From NCBI GenBank assembly GCA_027382625.1, contig JAJKFJ010022307.1:56161-120160 (forward strand): 64,000 bases of DNA, written 5' to 3'. The translations under genes and the position numbers were made by a program. The stretch comes from Tetmemena sp. SeJ-2015 (Eukaryota; Ciliophora; Spirotrichea; Sporadotrichida; Oxytrichidae). Below, piece by piece: positions 1 through 11,951 of this stretch. Position 1 is the first letter of the stretch; the number at the start of each line of letters is the position of its first letter. A model generated the notes under the pieces. The model had not been told where the DNA came from, did no database searches, and saw only the letters and a list, made by a program, of their open reading frames with translations.

Positions 1-266
1 GACTATTTTAAAATTAAAGTCCAACTCTAATTAACTTAAAAATTAAGACAGTGAAGGCAATCAATCAATTTTAAGATAGAAAACACGCAAATAATCAGTG
101 ATTGAGTTAATAAAATAAGGAAGTTATATAAATTTAAACTAATGAATGCTCCACTTTAAGTCGACTATGATATAATTCAATTTATAAATAAAGATAATTA
201 GCGTTTTTAAATGATATCGGTCAGTTGGAAGTAGAGGAGTTAGAAATTAAACCAAAGCAGTGGGCC
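1..266. other. AT-rich leader before first gene
   Basis: AT-rich sequence without a convincing gene. The reading frame of the downstream WD-repeat protein is open back to a TGA at 168-170 but has no ATG before 267, so an upstream start separated by an IES or intron is possible. No other element was recognised. Confidence 0.5.
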
Positions 267-2988
267 ATGGATTCAGTTCTGAACTAGCAACTGAGTTACA
301 AACTTCTTTAAGAAAAACCTCTCAAGTGCCTAGATGAGAGTTTGAGGTACGTTGTGAAAGCAGTTGGCGAAACAAGGAACTCTTATTTGGGTTTGACAGA
401 TATCTCTTCAAAATAAAATTACGTAGCACAAATGATAGAGATAAGGACTTAGTCGGGCTAGGTTCAGGAGGATCTATTTGCAGACTTCTATCTTATGAGT
501 TATCTCAAGAAGAGATTTGGAGATAGATTCTAAGGAATCAATGATATATGCATCCAGTAAACTGTTGAGTCGATTTAGGTGATATGCATAAATAACCAGT
601 ACTTCAAAAGCGATAGTCTAAAGCCGGGGGAATACCTTGAATATGAGAGTGAGAACTGTATTCTTAGTAAAGTTAATGAACTTATTGACCAGGGGAAACT
701 TATTCACCTACTCACCAAAGATTGAATTCGTTTACTTATTCTTAATATTAACTGTCACCAAGCTAATTAACCTGATTTCAGAGCTGCACAGCTCTTTCTA
801 CTACGAGTATGAACTTTAGACGCATAATTTGCTTGTCTTTAAAACTGTGGATGGCTAGTACGAGATAAGCCTGATATTTCAAAAGCTGCCTATCCTCTAC
901 CGAATAGAGTATTTACACTTCTACTCCAAGATTTATGATGAGGAAGAGTACGAATTGAATGAGCGACTGCTCATGAAGAAATTAGCTTTTCTATTCTTTG
1001 AACTCTCCATAGATAGTGATGATGTAGAATCGTTAGACTATTACAAGGAACTCAAAAATACTTACTAAAAGTGGAGCAATAAGAAACTTAAACTACCTAA
1101 GAAGCCTCTGCAGTTAGAACTCTTAAACTTAAGCATGAACTTGGTGCATAAAATAGAGAATGATTAGCTTGTGAGCTTAGCATGGATCAAGGATTAGTTG
1201 CAGAGTTTGGCTTAACCAAATAATCAGCAGCCTGGCTAAATCCTTCAAAGCTAGAAATCTTTTAAAACTAATATAAATGAGATAGCTAAATAAAAGAGAC
1301 CAAGTGTTTAAGATCCATAGGCCCAAAAGAAATTAGTTGCTTAACTAAGCCTTAGTGATGCAGAATCAAGTTAACTTGCAGAAGAGGACGATGATGGCAG
1401 TTAGGATAATATGGATGACTTCGGTTGTGTCCCAGTTAACAATATCGATCATGAAACTATGCACATCAAAGTAATTGAAGATGAGCCTCGCTTCCAGCAG
1501 AAGTCTCAACTTTTACTAGTTGAAGATGTGGATCATAATCCTAGCAATTACAATAACGGTGGCTATTAGTCTGATGTAATGAAAGTCGTTGCACATGCTT
1601 GGAGGTAGCTCAGGTGTCACAATAAAAACTAACAGGTTCTTCGATCCAAGTAATGAAGGACAGTAGAGTACCGTCATAAATGTAGAGTAGATAAGAGCTA
1701 ATGTATAATCAAGCAGAGGACCGAATAATCAAAAGGGTACTCTTAACTCTGAGAGAGATAGACATGCTAGTGGAGAGGACGTTGATGATGACGAGGAAGA
1801 GGATGAGGCTCCACCAAAATTCTTCAAAGGGAATCAAGTTAAGAATATTCTGAATATGCATGAGGAGGCAAAAGCAGTTGAAAGAGTGGGAGTGATAGAG
1901 CCTGACTTTAATTAGAGGAGAGCAGCGGTAAAGTACAAGAACTATGGGTGTACATCGATAGTGAGGAATGCTCATAGTGATAAAATAAACTGCCTTTGCT
2001 ATGTTCTAAATGGATACTTCTTAACTGGATCATCTGATAAGACCATCAAGTGTTGGTATCCATTAGAATAAAAACCAGTGGGAGTTTTAGACGAAGATGA
2101 AGAAGTTACGCTGATGCTGAGACTTGGAAAAACAAAACAGAATGACGTAACTCTGCTCTATGTTGCGAAGAATGCCTTAAAATAACTGAGCATAAAGCAA
2201 CAGAAAGCTTCTTAATTATACAGATGGGATTAAGAGATAACTGCCTTCTCTAGGATTAGTTCTAATCCAGGTTTAGTGTGCTTAGGCTTCTCAAATGGAG
2301 TCATCAAAGATTTTGACATTAAAAATAGACAATCAGTAAGATCTGTCAAAATGCATAAAGGTCAAAGAATCACCTCGATTATCTTTTAATTTTGTTAAAC
2401 TCGTATTTAATCATTCATTATCAGCTAAGGAAAGTACCTAATTTCATTATCAGAGGATGGACTTGCAATAGTTTATGACTATCCGAACTAGTAACTCCAC
2501 AGAGAGTTAAATTTGGCTGAGGTAAACATAACTTCAACTATGTCTTTACACCTCCTTAAGAAAGAGCGTTATCTGATACTCGCAGACGATTATGTATTTT
2601 TGATTAGGGTGTGACTGTGGTTGACATAGATAACTGTCAAGTTGTCAATCCAACAGTCGGCAATAAAAATGTTTCAAGCTTTGTAAAATTAAACCTGCCA
2701 AATTCTACTGCGATTAACAGCGATCAAACTTAACAGCTAGCCTTCGCGGGCTTAACTTCCACTGGACAAATTAAAATCTTCGGAGAGTCAGTTAGTGAAT
2801 AAGAAGAAGATCATAAACATTTAGAAATAATCAAAAATATACAGAGCGGTCACATAAATAAAGTATCAGATATGATATAACTAACTAATGGAGCACTTAT
2901 AACATGCAGCTATGATAAAAATATTTGTCTATGGGAAGAAAAAAAGCAATCTCTTGGGGGATGTGGAGCTTGCTGCAATGTATTCTGA
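267..2988 (+). CDS. WD40-repeat protein with long N-terminal region (interrupted)
   Basis: Plus-strand gene read with TAA/TAG as Gln and ending at TGA 2986-2988. The N-terminal half is helical and acidic and not recognised. The C-terminal half is a WD-repeat propeller: units such as GYFLTGSSDKTIKCW near 2010-2055 and TCSYDKNICLW near 2900-2935 are visible. The frame is broken at about 708-780 (an AT-rich stretch ending in TTTCAG, probably an intron), at about 1600-1625, and near 2610 where GTG repeats flank 8 bp. These may be introns, IESs or indels; I could not settle each. Role unknown; WD propellers usually scaffold protein complexes. The start at 267 is the first in-frame ATG. Confidence 0.6.
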
Positions 2989-3101
2989 TATATGTATAAA
3001 AATAGGATTTTCATTTTAAACCAGAGGTGATTTACAGCAGATATGGATCACACCCCATAAGATTTTAAGAAAAAAAAATATTCTCTTGAAAATTAAATAG
3101 C

Positions 3102-4486
3102 TCAAAGATTGATACAGATAAAGGGACCAGGTTCCTTAGAGATGTTTGAGTAGACGCTGATTTGTTTATAAGACTCAGGGCATTTGAGAGAATTTTCTTT
3201 GTTGCAAGAATAGTGTTCTACCTGTCCTACTCTTCTTTCTTTGATCCCCTTTAAAAAGGACACATACTTCGGCCACACTTTTGAACTCACATGCACTTGA
3301 CCCACCACCACATCTTTCTTGGAAGAGTTGTAGATATGAAGCGTGTAAGTTTCTTGTACAAAAGCATTCAAGTCTCTCGATATTTAAAGAAAATAAAGGG
3401 CAGTAAAATTTAAGCGAGAACATCCTCTCTTCTTCTTTTGATGGAGTTTCTCAGCATGTAAAAATTGATTGGTTTCATTGAAGAAGGGAACTCTGGCATC
3501 TCCAAATATTTTTCAGATTAAAAGGATTTTGAGAGCCTATTTCATTCAACAGTGTCTCACTCTTGGATTCGATGAACTTCTAATAGTTGTCAACTTTCAG
3601 GTCCTAAATCAAATGTTTCCTCGTATCTAAGATGCTTGATCTCTGGCTTTGAGTCGTATTGTTGTCTCTTTATAATTTCTGTTGGCTATTTAAAAGAACT
3701 CAGTTTTTCCTCCTCTTCGTAAACTAGAGTCTTTTGTACTTGAGGCTTTGGAATAACTTCATCTGGTATATCAAACTTCTTGACTTGTAACTAAGAGACT
3801 CTGCTCTGCATTTGATTCAGCTACTCATTTTTAATTCTCATGAGGCCTTGCTCAGCTGAGGCTTTGATGATGTCAGATTCTTTTATTTAAGATTTAAGTT
3901 ATGTTTCAGATTTGGGAGTCCTTACTGACAATTTTGCTATTAACTCTTATAAATAATAAGGAGGAAAATTTATTAAAGTGCTATGATTTGAGTGTGAGCA
4001 AGATCTATCATTTCTTGGCACTCTGTGATCCCAACTGATAATAATATTAAATTTAATAATAACTGATGAGATCTCTCTGTCTTCAAAGCTAGTTTCAGAG
4101 AAGTCGATCAGCTTGATTTGCTGCAAAAGCAGAAGCAAGTTATAAACTTTGCTCAGCAGAAATAGAACCTGCTGACATCGCAGATCTTAAATTAAAAACA
4201 TAATCTTAAGCCTCTTGAAAGTTGTTTAGGAGCTCCGCATTTAATTTCTGGAACTTATCTTAGTAGGGAGAAACTTATCTGTTTTGCGTTTGGAGGAAGT
4301 GCTAAAGCAGATAAAGGATCTGGGCTTGCTGCTTCTACTCCAATGGAATAGGAGATAAATTAAATAAGATAGTTAGGCGAGGAAATCTTCCAAAGAACTA
4401 CCAAGATCTGCATGAGATATAGATTCATGGGAAAGTAATTCTCGGAGAGAGTTGCTTACAAAGCTAGAGAGGTCTCTATTATTCAT
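3102..4486 (-). CDS. Conserved-looking helical protein, function unknown
   Basis: Minus-strand gene with start ATG at 4486 and TGA at 3102-3104. Readable segments in order: an N-terminal stretch beginning MNNRDLSSFVSNSLRELL; a Gln-rich helical part (LEQKQQAQILYLLQHFLQ, then NAELLNNFQEAQDYVFNL); a charged linker with KFDIPDEVIPKPQ; and a C-terminal part rich in aromatic and Cys residues. The frame changes about four times over 1.4 kb at AT-rich spots such as 4050-4080, as expected for introns or IESs. It is followed at about 95 bp by MSH6 on the same strand. I do not recognise the family and assign no function. Confidence 0.5.
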
Positions 4487-4579
4487 TTAAAGAAGTAATT
4501 ATTAAATTTAGAAATTGTTTCAATACATTTTGACTCAAAGGATTAACTAAAGAAGTTAATGATAATTAATTATAAGGTC

Positions 4580-7500
4580 TCAATCGCAATCTGAATTATT
4601 TTATTATATTTGATCTCTGTCGGCACCTAAGTCTTCAATTTTACTCAACTCCTCTTCAAGTCCATTTATGAGACCATCTAATTAACTTTCCCCCTCTTCT
4701 TATGAATGGATCTTCTCATCCTTTACATCCTATCCAACTTATTCTATAAATTAAGAGTTCATTTCTTAGTCATCATCTTCTCTATGCTCTCTCATTTACT
4801 CATCTTCCTGGTCATCCTAATTCAAGTTTTAATCTCTCCTTTTGAAACTCCAGTCCTAGGCTACTTCTAATTAGTCTATAAAAATTTTGAGACAATTTTA
4901 AGAGTTTACTTTGCATTTTAGAGAAGAACTCTTAAGACTTTTTCCTAGCTAGTCTTAAAACGCTTGGTGGAAGTGCAGCCATTCTAGCCACATTAAGTCC
5001 AAAACTGTTAGGGCACTCTCCCTCTACGAATTTGTAGAGAAACTCAATTTTATCTTGCTCCTCGGGGCATTCACGACAATCCATGAAATAAGATCGAACG
5101 CCTTCAACTTCCCTAAACTGATCCAAAAGCATATGATAGTGAGTGGCAAACAAAGCTCTACACTGAATCTTCTTCACCATGAAGTTTAGAACTGCATGAG
5201 CCAGGGAGTAGCCATCAAAGGTTGAAGTTCCTCTTCCAAGCTCATCAATTATAGCCAGAGATTTGAAAGTAGCATACTTTAAAACAGTGTTCGTCTCTTC
5301 CATCTCAACAAAAAAGGTGCTCTTGCCTTCTAAGATTCTATCTGAAGCACCTAATCTTGTAAATATCCTATCCACTGGGGTCAGAATTAAACTCTCTGCA
5401 GGAACAAAGCAGCCTATTTGAGCTAAAATTACTGCTAGACAAGTTTATCTCAAGATTGTCGATTTGCCTCCCATATTTGGACCTGTGACTAGTAAGACTC
5501 TTGCATTCGTTCTTTTATCATTGATTATTGTGTCATTAGGTACGAAGTCCTTTTTAGTCTATTCAAACTTTCCTTGAGGCTTAATGATCACACATGGATG
5601 CCTCATTTATCTCAACTCTAGGTAACCTTTTTATCTGTATCTGCCTTCATATTTAAGAAACTGTGGTCTACACATTGGAAAGTCTCTATTACTACTTGCT
5701 ATTGCAAGTGATGCTAAGCAATCAAGCTCAGCCATGACCAAAGCAGCTTGATCCCACTAAGCTCTGTACTCATAGAATCGCTGGAAAAGTGCTATCACAA
5801 AAGGATTTATTGCATCCTTCAACTATTCTTCAGTTTGCTCTAGCAACTCAATTTTATCTTTCAACTCTGAAGTGTGAAACCTCTAAAACCTTTCCTTTTA
5901 GGAGGTCAGCTCAAGGTCAGGAAGTTTTAAATTGCCTTTGATTAGCTCCTCTGCAATTTCAATTTCGTACCGATATTTACAATTCACAAAGCCTATTCTA
6001 ACTTTAATAAATTAACAAGCTTAATTAACTTACTATGATATGAGTCTCTCATTCTTGCCTTTATGAACTACCCTGAGCTTTCTCTCTTATGACTTCAATA
6101 TATTGATCCATCGATTTCTTGATTTAATTTATCCTCTCATTCGTTTCATCAAACTAAGGATTAAGCCCTTGGTGAGGTTCGGGCACTTCTTCGGAAGACC
6201 CATTTACTTTCTTCCATACAACTAAGAACTCAAATTCCTCAATTAACTTTCCCAATTCAGGAATCAGGCCATTCTGCTCGTCATCTGCCTTTCTGGTTAG
6301 TAATCTCTAAAGTCTTTAAGACTTCAACTCGTAGCTATTCTTTAACTGCACCAATGGAGATATAAGTCTTGGCATTTCCTTAAAGTTCCTTAAGAGGTCT
6401 TTGAACTCACGAAGCTTCCTCCAATTTATATTCTCAAACAACTAGGGCCTTAAGTTCTACTTTACACTGTACTTGTAAATCATGCTCAGGTATCTTTCCA
6501 AATCAGGCATTCTTGAGATGTTAGTGCGGAAGTCAATGAGCAATGACAAATCCAAGTTTAAATCCTCTATGGCATTTAATCTATCATTAATCTTGTCTAT
6601 ATCTAGAAGAGGTGCCAAAAGCCAACGTTTTAGAAGTCTGCAGCCTTGTGCTGTCTTTGTGTGATTAATGAAATCGAAAAGTGTAACTTAAGGTGCACTG
6701 GACTTCGAAACTGAGGAACTGTCAGATTATTCAAATGCCTGTGGATTGAATTTTTATTCTTGGTTCAAGCTTTATAATTGAATGAGTTCGAGTTATTCTA
6801 TAGAGGCACTATCAAGTATCATATACTCAGCTTGATATTAGTCTGATTTAGGTTCAAACTTCTCATATTAGAACATCTTTAAGCATTAGTTGGCTAGCAT
6901 ATGATTTTCGAGGAACTTGATAGCTAAACCAAATGCCCAGAGAGAAGCTGCTCTCTCATTATCTATCCTAACATTTCTAAAAACTGGAATATCTTAGAGT
7001 GTTTTCTTATCATCTTGCAAATGCTTCTCAAGGATACTCAATGCTCTTAAAGGGACAGGAGTTTAATCTTATCTGTAAATGTGAAAAATTGGCTGAAGTG
7101 GTGATGACTTTATCAGCTTCTCAATATTTTGGTTGAAGTTTCCTCTCTCTAGCACAACTTCAACTGGTCTTACTTGAGTTAAAACAGTTCTTAATTCTGA
7201 GAAAATTTCATCATCTTAAAATTAGCCAAGACTACATCTGCCTGTAGAAACATCAAAGAAGCATACACCTATATATGGACCATCAAACTTCAAGCTCAGT
7301 CTAGAATAAAATAAATATAAGCGAAACAATAAAAATTGAGTTACACATTTCTAGATTCATAGCTCGATTTGACGATCTCCGATTGGATAGTACCTCTACT
7401 CACTATCTAGCAAACCTGTCTAGTCACACATTCTTTCTCAAATCTATTGATATTCTAACCGAATCTATTCCCTTGATTGGGAACTGGAGGCCTTCCAAAT

Positions 7501-9192
7501 AATGAAGTCTATTTATTCTGTGTTGGACCATTTTGTTGTAATGGCCTTTCTTCCATCTACTCAACAACTAAAAATGATAAGAGATGGAACAAATAGCAAA
7601 CATACCTGTAATTGTGTAACCGTTATCTACTAATATTTGTGTATATTTGTCTCTGTTCTTCTCAGGAAAACCTACATGTAATCTACTTTGATTATTCATA
7701 AAGCTTATATCCAATAATCAATTGCATATCTCCGCATCCTTATCAAAGATTTCATAGAATTTTCCAAGCTTGAAAAACACGATATGATCAAACTACTTTG
7801 ACTTAATCTTCCAGTATTAAGCTTGAGTTGGAGTCATGAGTCTCCACTCATTTGGTGGAATAAAGAGAGTAGTATTATCATATTAAGGATGGCTAGGTCA
7901 TCTTCTCTCAGCGTCCATAATATGATTCTTTCTCATGAAGACTGGTAGGTCTTCTTCATTTCCTGGTCTTTTAATCCCTAGGTTTTAGTTGGGAAGCTCA
8001 TCATCTATTTCTTGCTTTTATTTTTGCTTTGGATGATTTGAGTTTTATTGAGCTTAGTTTTTAAATGAAAATTTTCCATTTGAGGCTGGAGAGGATTTGT
8101 TATTCTAGTTTTGAGTTGAGTTCACCAAATTTATCTTATTTTAGGCCTTTGGCTGTCTATTCCACTGTTTCTACTCCTGAGCTCCAAAAGATTAAGCGGT
8201 CAAATTAAATCTCACAATCTACTTAGGCTAAGTAACTTTCTTTATTTGCTATTCTTATCCTTTGTTTGGACTTTTATCAGGAGTTTGAGATTCGTGAATA
8301 GATTCAGAAAAATTATCTGCTTCTCTTTGCTCTTAGTTGCAAAAGCTTCTTTTCATTTTGTTTCCTTAGGAGTTAGCATTATTACTGCTGGCTTTAGTAT
8401 TGGGAGTTGCTTTTTCCGTTTAGAATGACTCATCCATCAGTTGCTATAGTTGGCTCTACATATCATTCTAATCCTGTTCTTGTTCATTCTAAGGCTTTGC
8501 TTATTTTTGGCTATGCTGAGTTTACTAAGAAGCTTCCAAAGAATCTACAAAGCTATCCTAACTTACTTAGGGGAGCTATCTCTTATTTGCTGTTTACTGA
8601 ATTTAAACAGCACTCTATTGATCTACTGGCTCGATTTTATTCTTGGGCTTGATGAAGTTTGACATAAAAGTTTGATTTTAAAGAGCCTTTTTCCTCTTCT
8701 CTTCCTCTTGCATCTCCTGAATCATTTTAAACTTCTCATACTTGGTCTAAGAATAAAGGTTTAACACAAGGGATAAAACTTTACCTGAGGCTGCCAGGTC
8801 TATTGAGAGTGGAACTGCTATTGCACTTGCTTTTACTAAAATCTGGGCTGAGATCTATTAATTTCCGCATCTTGCGAAAGCTATTGATGACCTTAAAAAG
8901 TGTTAGCTCCCTATGGCTTATATTAAGAAGGCACTACGGAGTCTCCTTAAGTTTCTTAATTGAAGTTTCCTCAATTTCCAGTCTAGAACTTTGGTCTGTA
9001 GCCATTCTACATCCGAAAATTTTAGTTTTGTCCATTTTGAAATCCAGAGGATTTAGAACTATTGAAGTATGAGTTAGCGATAGAGGAGGGTTGTTGAGAC
9101 ATAACCTGATTATTGCTTTGTTGCTGCATGGACTTAGATGCCGATCTTTCAGAGTTTAAGGGCGATTTCTATCTGAACTATGAGTTCCGCAT
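4580..9192 (-). CDS. MSH6: DNA mismatch repair protein MSH6
   Basis: MutS-homologue ATPase that pairs with MSH2 to recognise mismatches and small loops in the nucleus. In order on the minus strand: a Q/N-rich N-terminus with a PIP-box-like [11 protein letters not shown]; the mismatch-binding domain (RRx[38 protein letters not shown]) near 7720-7950; the clamp and lever region; and the ATPase with Walker [10 protein letters not shown] near 5470, Walker [17 protein letters not shown], and [29 protein letters not shown] near the end is typical of MSH6 rather than MSH2. An acidic tail ends at TGA 4580. Introns are visible, for example GTGTAAC to TTCTAG near 7305-7350 and GTATGTTTG to TTTTTAG near 7570-7605. 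Two in-frame TGAs, about 7895 and 7725, interrupt an otherwise continuous frame. Confidence 0.88.
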
Positions 9193-9284
9193 AAAATTTA
9201 ATTCTATAAGTGGATTAAATTACTCCTCTATTTTAAGATAGGATCATTTAATTTTAAAATTGGTATTTAAGCAAGGAAAATTAA

Positions 9285-9297
9285 CTGCTCCATAAAT
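9285..9297 (-). repeat. Pointer at end of XRN segment A
   Basis: Read on the minus strand the sequence is ATTTATGGAGCAG. The identical 13 bases begin XRN segment B at 20889-20901 on the plus strand. Joining at this repeat gives an unbroken [14 protein letters not shown], the expected XRN active-site motif. Confidence 0.9.
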
Positions 9298-10085
9298 GCA
9301 GTGTCTTGTGTTTGGATCGTATCCCTGCGCCTATCTCTGCGATCTAATGAAGTCTAGGATCTTATGCTCCCCCTCTCCTGGTATGCTGGCATCTGAGTAA
9401 ACAACGTTAATACCTCGCCAGTTCTTGTCAGTCTACAATCTCTCCATGACGTAGTATTGCAATGCCTTGCTTAGTCTGTCCATAAATTCAGTGCCAGGGG
9501 TGATCACGTTAGAGTCAAATTTATAGTCACTGTCCTTATCCTTTGACTCCTTGTTAAACTTAACTCCATGCTTGGACCATTTACCTATCAATTATTCCTC
9601 TGTTTGCTCTTTTTCCTCAACTTCCAATGCAGTTCTAAAGCGTCTCTAGCGTTGCTGATTCATCTTGGCTCTTGGTGCTACTCCATCGATAGCCATGTAC
9701 AAGATCCTCTTGGGTTTGACGATGCTCATGATCTTGTCAGTGTAGTCAAATATATTATTGAACATTTCCTCTTCGCAAGTTGGAGCAGGCCTATCCACAG
9801 GGTGAGAGCAAGGATGGATAATGCCATTCATATCTAGGTAAAGATTGTCAAACTCAGGGTTGTTCTGATTTATTCTCTCCTATATTGCTCCATCTAAGTC
9901 TCCATCAAGTAAGTTTATTTCATTAGGGTATAATAAGAATAAAGTTGTTAATTTAATTTATTAAGGTCTCCATTATCCCTTTGAAATTCTTCGTAAAAGC
10001 CTTCTAGCTCATCTTCGGAGAGAGCGTTGATGACAACTTTTGGATAGCGAACTGATAGCCATCTGAAAAAGACGGGAACTCCCAT
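9285..10085 (-). CDS. XRN 5'-3' exoribonuclease, scrambled segment A (N-terminus, inverted)
   Basis: First third of an XRN1/XRN2-type 5'-to-3' exoribonuclease, starting at ATG 10085 on the minus strand ([16 protein letters not shown]). Conserved catalytic motifs are present: [29 protein letters not shown] and [18 protein letters not shown]. Coding similarity stops after HCIYGA, inside the conserved [11 protein letters not shown] motif, and runs into AT-rich DNA. The missing continuation starts at 20889 on the opposite strand with a shared 13-bp pointer. One 68-bp IES lies inside at 9906-9973. The divergent neighbours are MSH6 downstream and PLRG1 165 bp upstream in the other direction. Confidence 0.9.
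9906..9973. other. Internal eliminated sequence, pointer ATGGAGAC
   Basis: A 68-bp AT-rich insert in XRN segment A. ATGGAGAC (minus strand) occurs at both ends, at 9898-9905 and 9966-9973. Removing one repeat plus the insert joins RDNGD to LDGAIQERINQNN in frame and on family consensus. There are no GT-AG borders, so it is not a standard intron. Confidence 0.85.
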
Positions 10086-10249
10086 TACCTTTTGATTAGC
10101 TTATATATCTAGTAGTGATAGTATTATTACTAAGTTAGAGAGCAGATAATTAGTGGATTAATAACGATACTACAATCAGTAGCTTCCAAAAAGAAGAAGA
10201 GATTAGAATGAAAGAAGAATTTATAAATAATTTAATAAATCAATAGATA

Positions 10250-11851
10250 ATGGAATCGAGTATTCAAATTGCAAAATCACCCTCTATTTTACAAAAGGAG
10301 AAGGAAATCGAAGACAAGCTATAAATTAAAATAAATAGACTTTTAGAAATGCATGTTAATCCTATTTAAGCAATATTTGAGCTGAAGAAGAGGACCTACC
10401 AGATGTTCTTGGGATAGATAGATGAGAGATTGCCAGAAGATGAAGAACTCATCAAGTAGAAGTTGGAACTGAAGATTAAATAGCAGAAATACCTCAATAT
10501 TGGAAAGACTCCTGGGATCCTAGTTGAAGAGAACAAAAGGAAAAAACTACTAAGAGAACTTGGAGTGGCCGAGAAGACAGAGGAAAGTGCATCTAAAGCT
10601 ATTGCAGAGGGTGAACCTAGAATAGAAGAGGAGGAGAAAAAATCTTCTGCTTAAGTAGGTAAGCATGAGGAAGAGCATTTTGAGGATGGAGCTGCCAGCA
10701 AAGCATTATAATCAATCAATCAAGAAAAGAATGATGTACTTAAGATGATTCCTGAGAAGTACAGAATTAATGCAGGCAGCTCAAATCAATAGAAGGGTTC
10801 AACTTCTACAGCTTTGAGTCTTGTGAATGCACTTCAAAACAATTAGAGCACAATAGCTCTTAGACATAGAAAGATCGTATAGCCCCAATGGCATGCTCCT
10901 TGGAAGCTAATGAGAGTTATAAGTGGCCACATGGGTTGGGTGAGATGCATTGCTGTAGATCCTATGAATAGATTCTTTGTCACAGGGTCTAATGATAGAA
11001 CCATTAAATTTTGGGATCTTGTAGAGGGCAAGTTAAAGATCACTCTGACTGGTCATATTAACACTGTTAGAGGTCTTGCAGTTTCAGATAGGCATCCATA
11101 TTTATTCTCCTGCGGTGAAGATAAGAAAGTACTTTGCTGGGATTTGGAATAGAATAAAGTAGTGAGGCACTATCATGGCCATTTGAGCGGAATCTATTCG
11201 ATAGCTTTGCATCCTGAGCTAGACGTACTTGTCACAGGAGGCAGAGACTCAACAGCAAGAGTATGGGATATGAGAACCAAAGCTTAGGTTCATTGTCTCG
11301 GAGGGCATGGAAACACAGTTGAGGATATACTTTGCCAAACAGATGAGCCATAGATTATTACTGGCTCACATGATAAGACTGTGAGGCTGTGGGATATAAG
11401 AACTGGCTCCACTTTGAAAACTTTAACCAATCATAAGAAAGGAGTGAGATCTCTTGTGATGCATCACGAAGAGTATACATTTGCATCAGCAGCCTCTGAT
11501 AAGATAAGAATTTGGAAATTACCAGAGGGGGAGCAGCTCAGAACCATCCCAGAGCATAATGCTGTGATTAATTCAGTAGCCTTGAACAAAGATAATGTTT
11601 TAGTGACAGGTGGCGATAATGGATCTCTCTATTTCTTTGACTGGAAAAGCGGCCACAACTTCCAGAAAATCTAGACTCAAGTGCAACCTGGATCTTTGAG
11701 TTGCGAGGCAGGTATCTACGATATAAAATTCGATCGTAGTTCTCTAAGAATGATAACTGCTGAGTGCGATAAGACGATAAAAATTTACAAGGAAGATGAT
11801 GAGGCTACACCAGAGACTCACCCTATCATTTTCAATCCTCAAAATTATTGA
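10250..11851 (+). CDS. PLRG1: Pleiotropic regulator 1 / Prp46, spliceosomal WD40 protein
   Basis: Uninterrupted 533-codon frame (TAA/TAG as Gln) from ATG 10250 to TGA 11849-11851. The N-terminal ~210 residues are charged and coiled-coil-like. The rest is a WD40 propeller starting [19 protein letters not shown], with repeats ending KFWD, CWD, VWD, LWD, IWK and FDW. This is the typical PLRG1/PRL1/Prp46 pattern. The family acts in the nucleus in the Prp19-associated (NTC) complex that activates the spliceosome. No IES or intron is visible, unlike its neighbours. It lies between XRN segments A and C, so two somatic genes are interleaved in the germline. Confidence 0.93.
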
Positions 11852-11941
11852 AAGCTCTTATATGCCTTATCTCTTAATTAGTTTTTCAAGATTTTATTTC
11901 TTATCTATTTCAAAGACTTCCATCCTATATCTTAATTAGCG

Positions 11942-11951
11942 ATCAAGTTTG
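11942..11951 (+). repeat. Pointer at start of XRN segment C
   Basis: ATCAAGTTTG, identical to 21995-22004 at the end of segment B. Joining there gives KIVIKFEMSEPAKPFEQL, which matches the IKFELGKPFKPFEQL-type consensus of XRN proteins. Confidence 0.87.
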
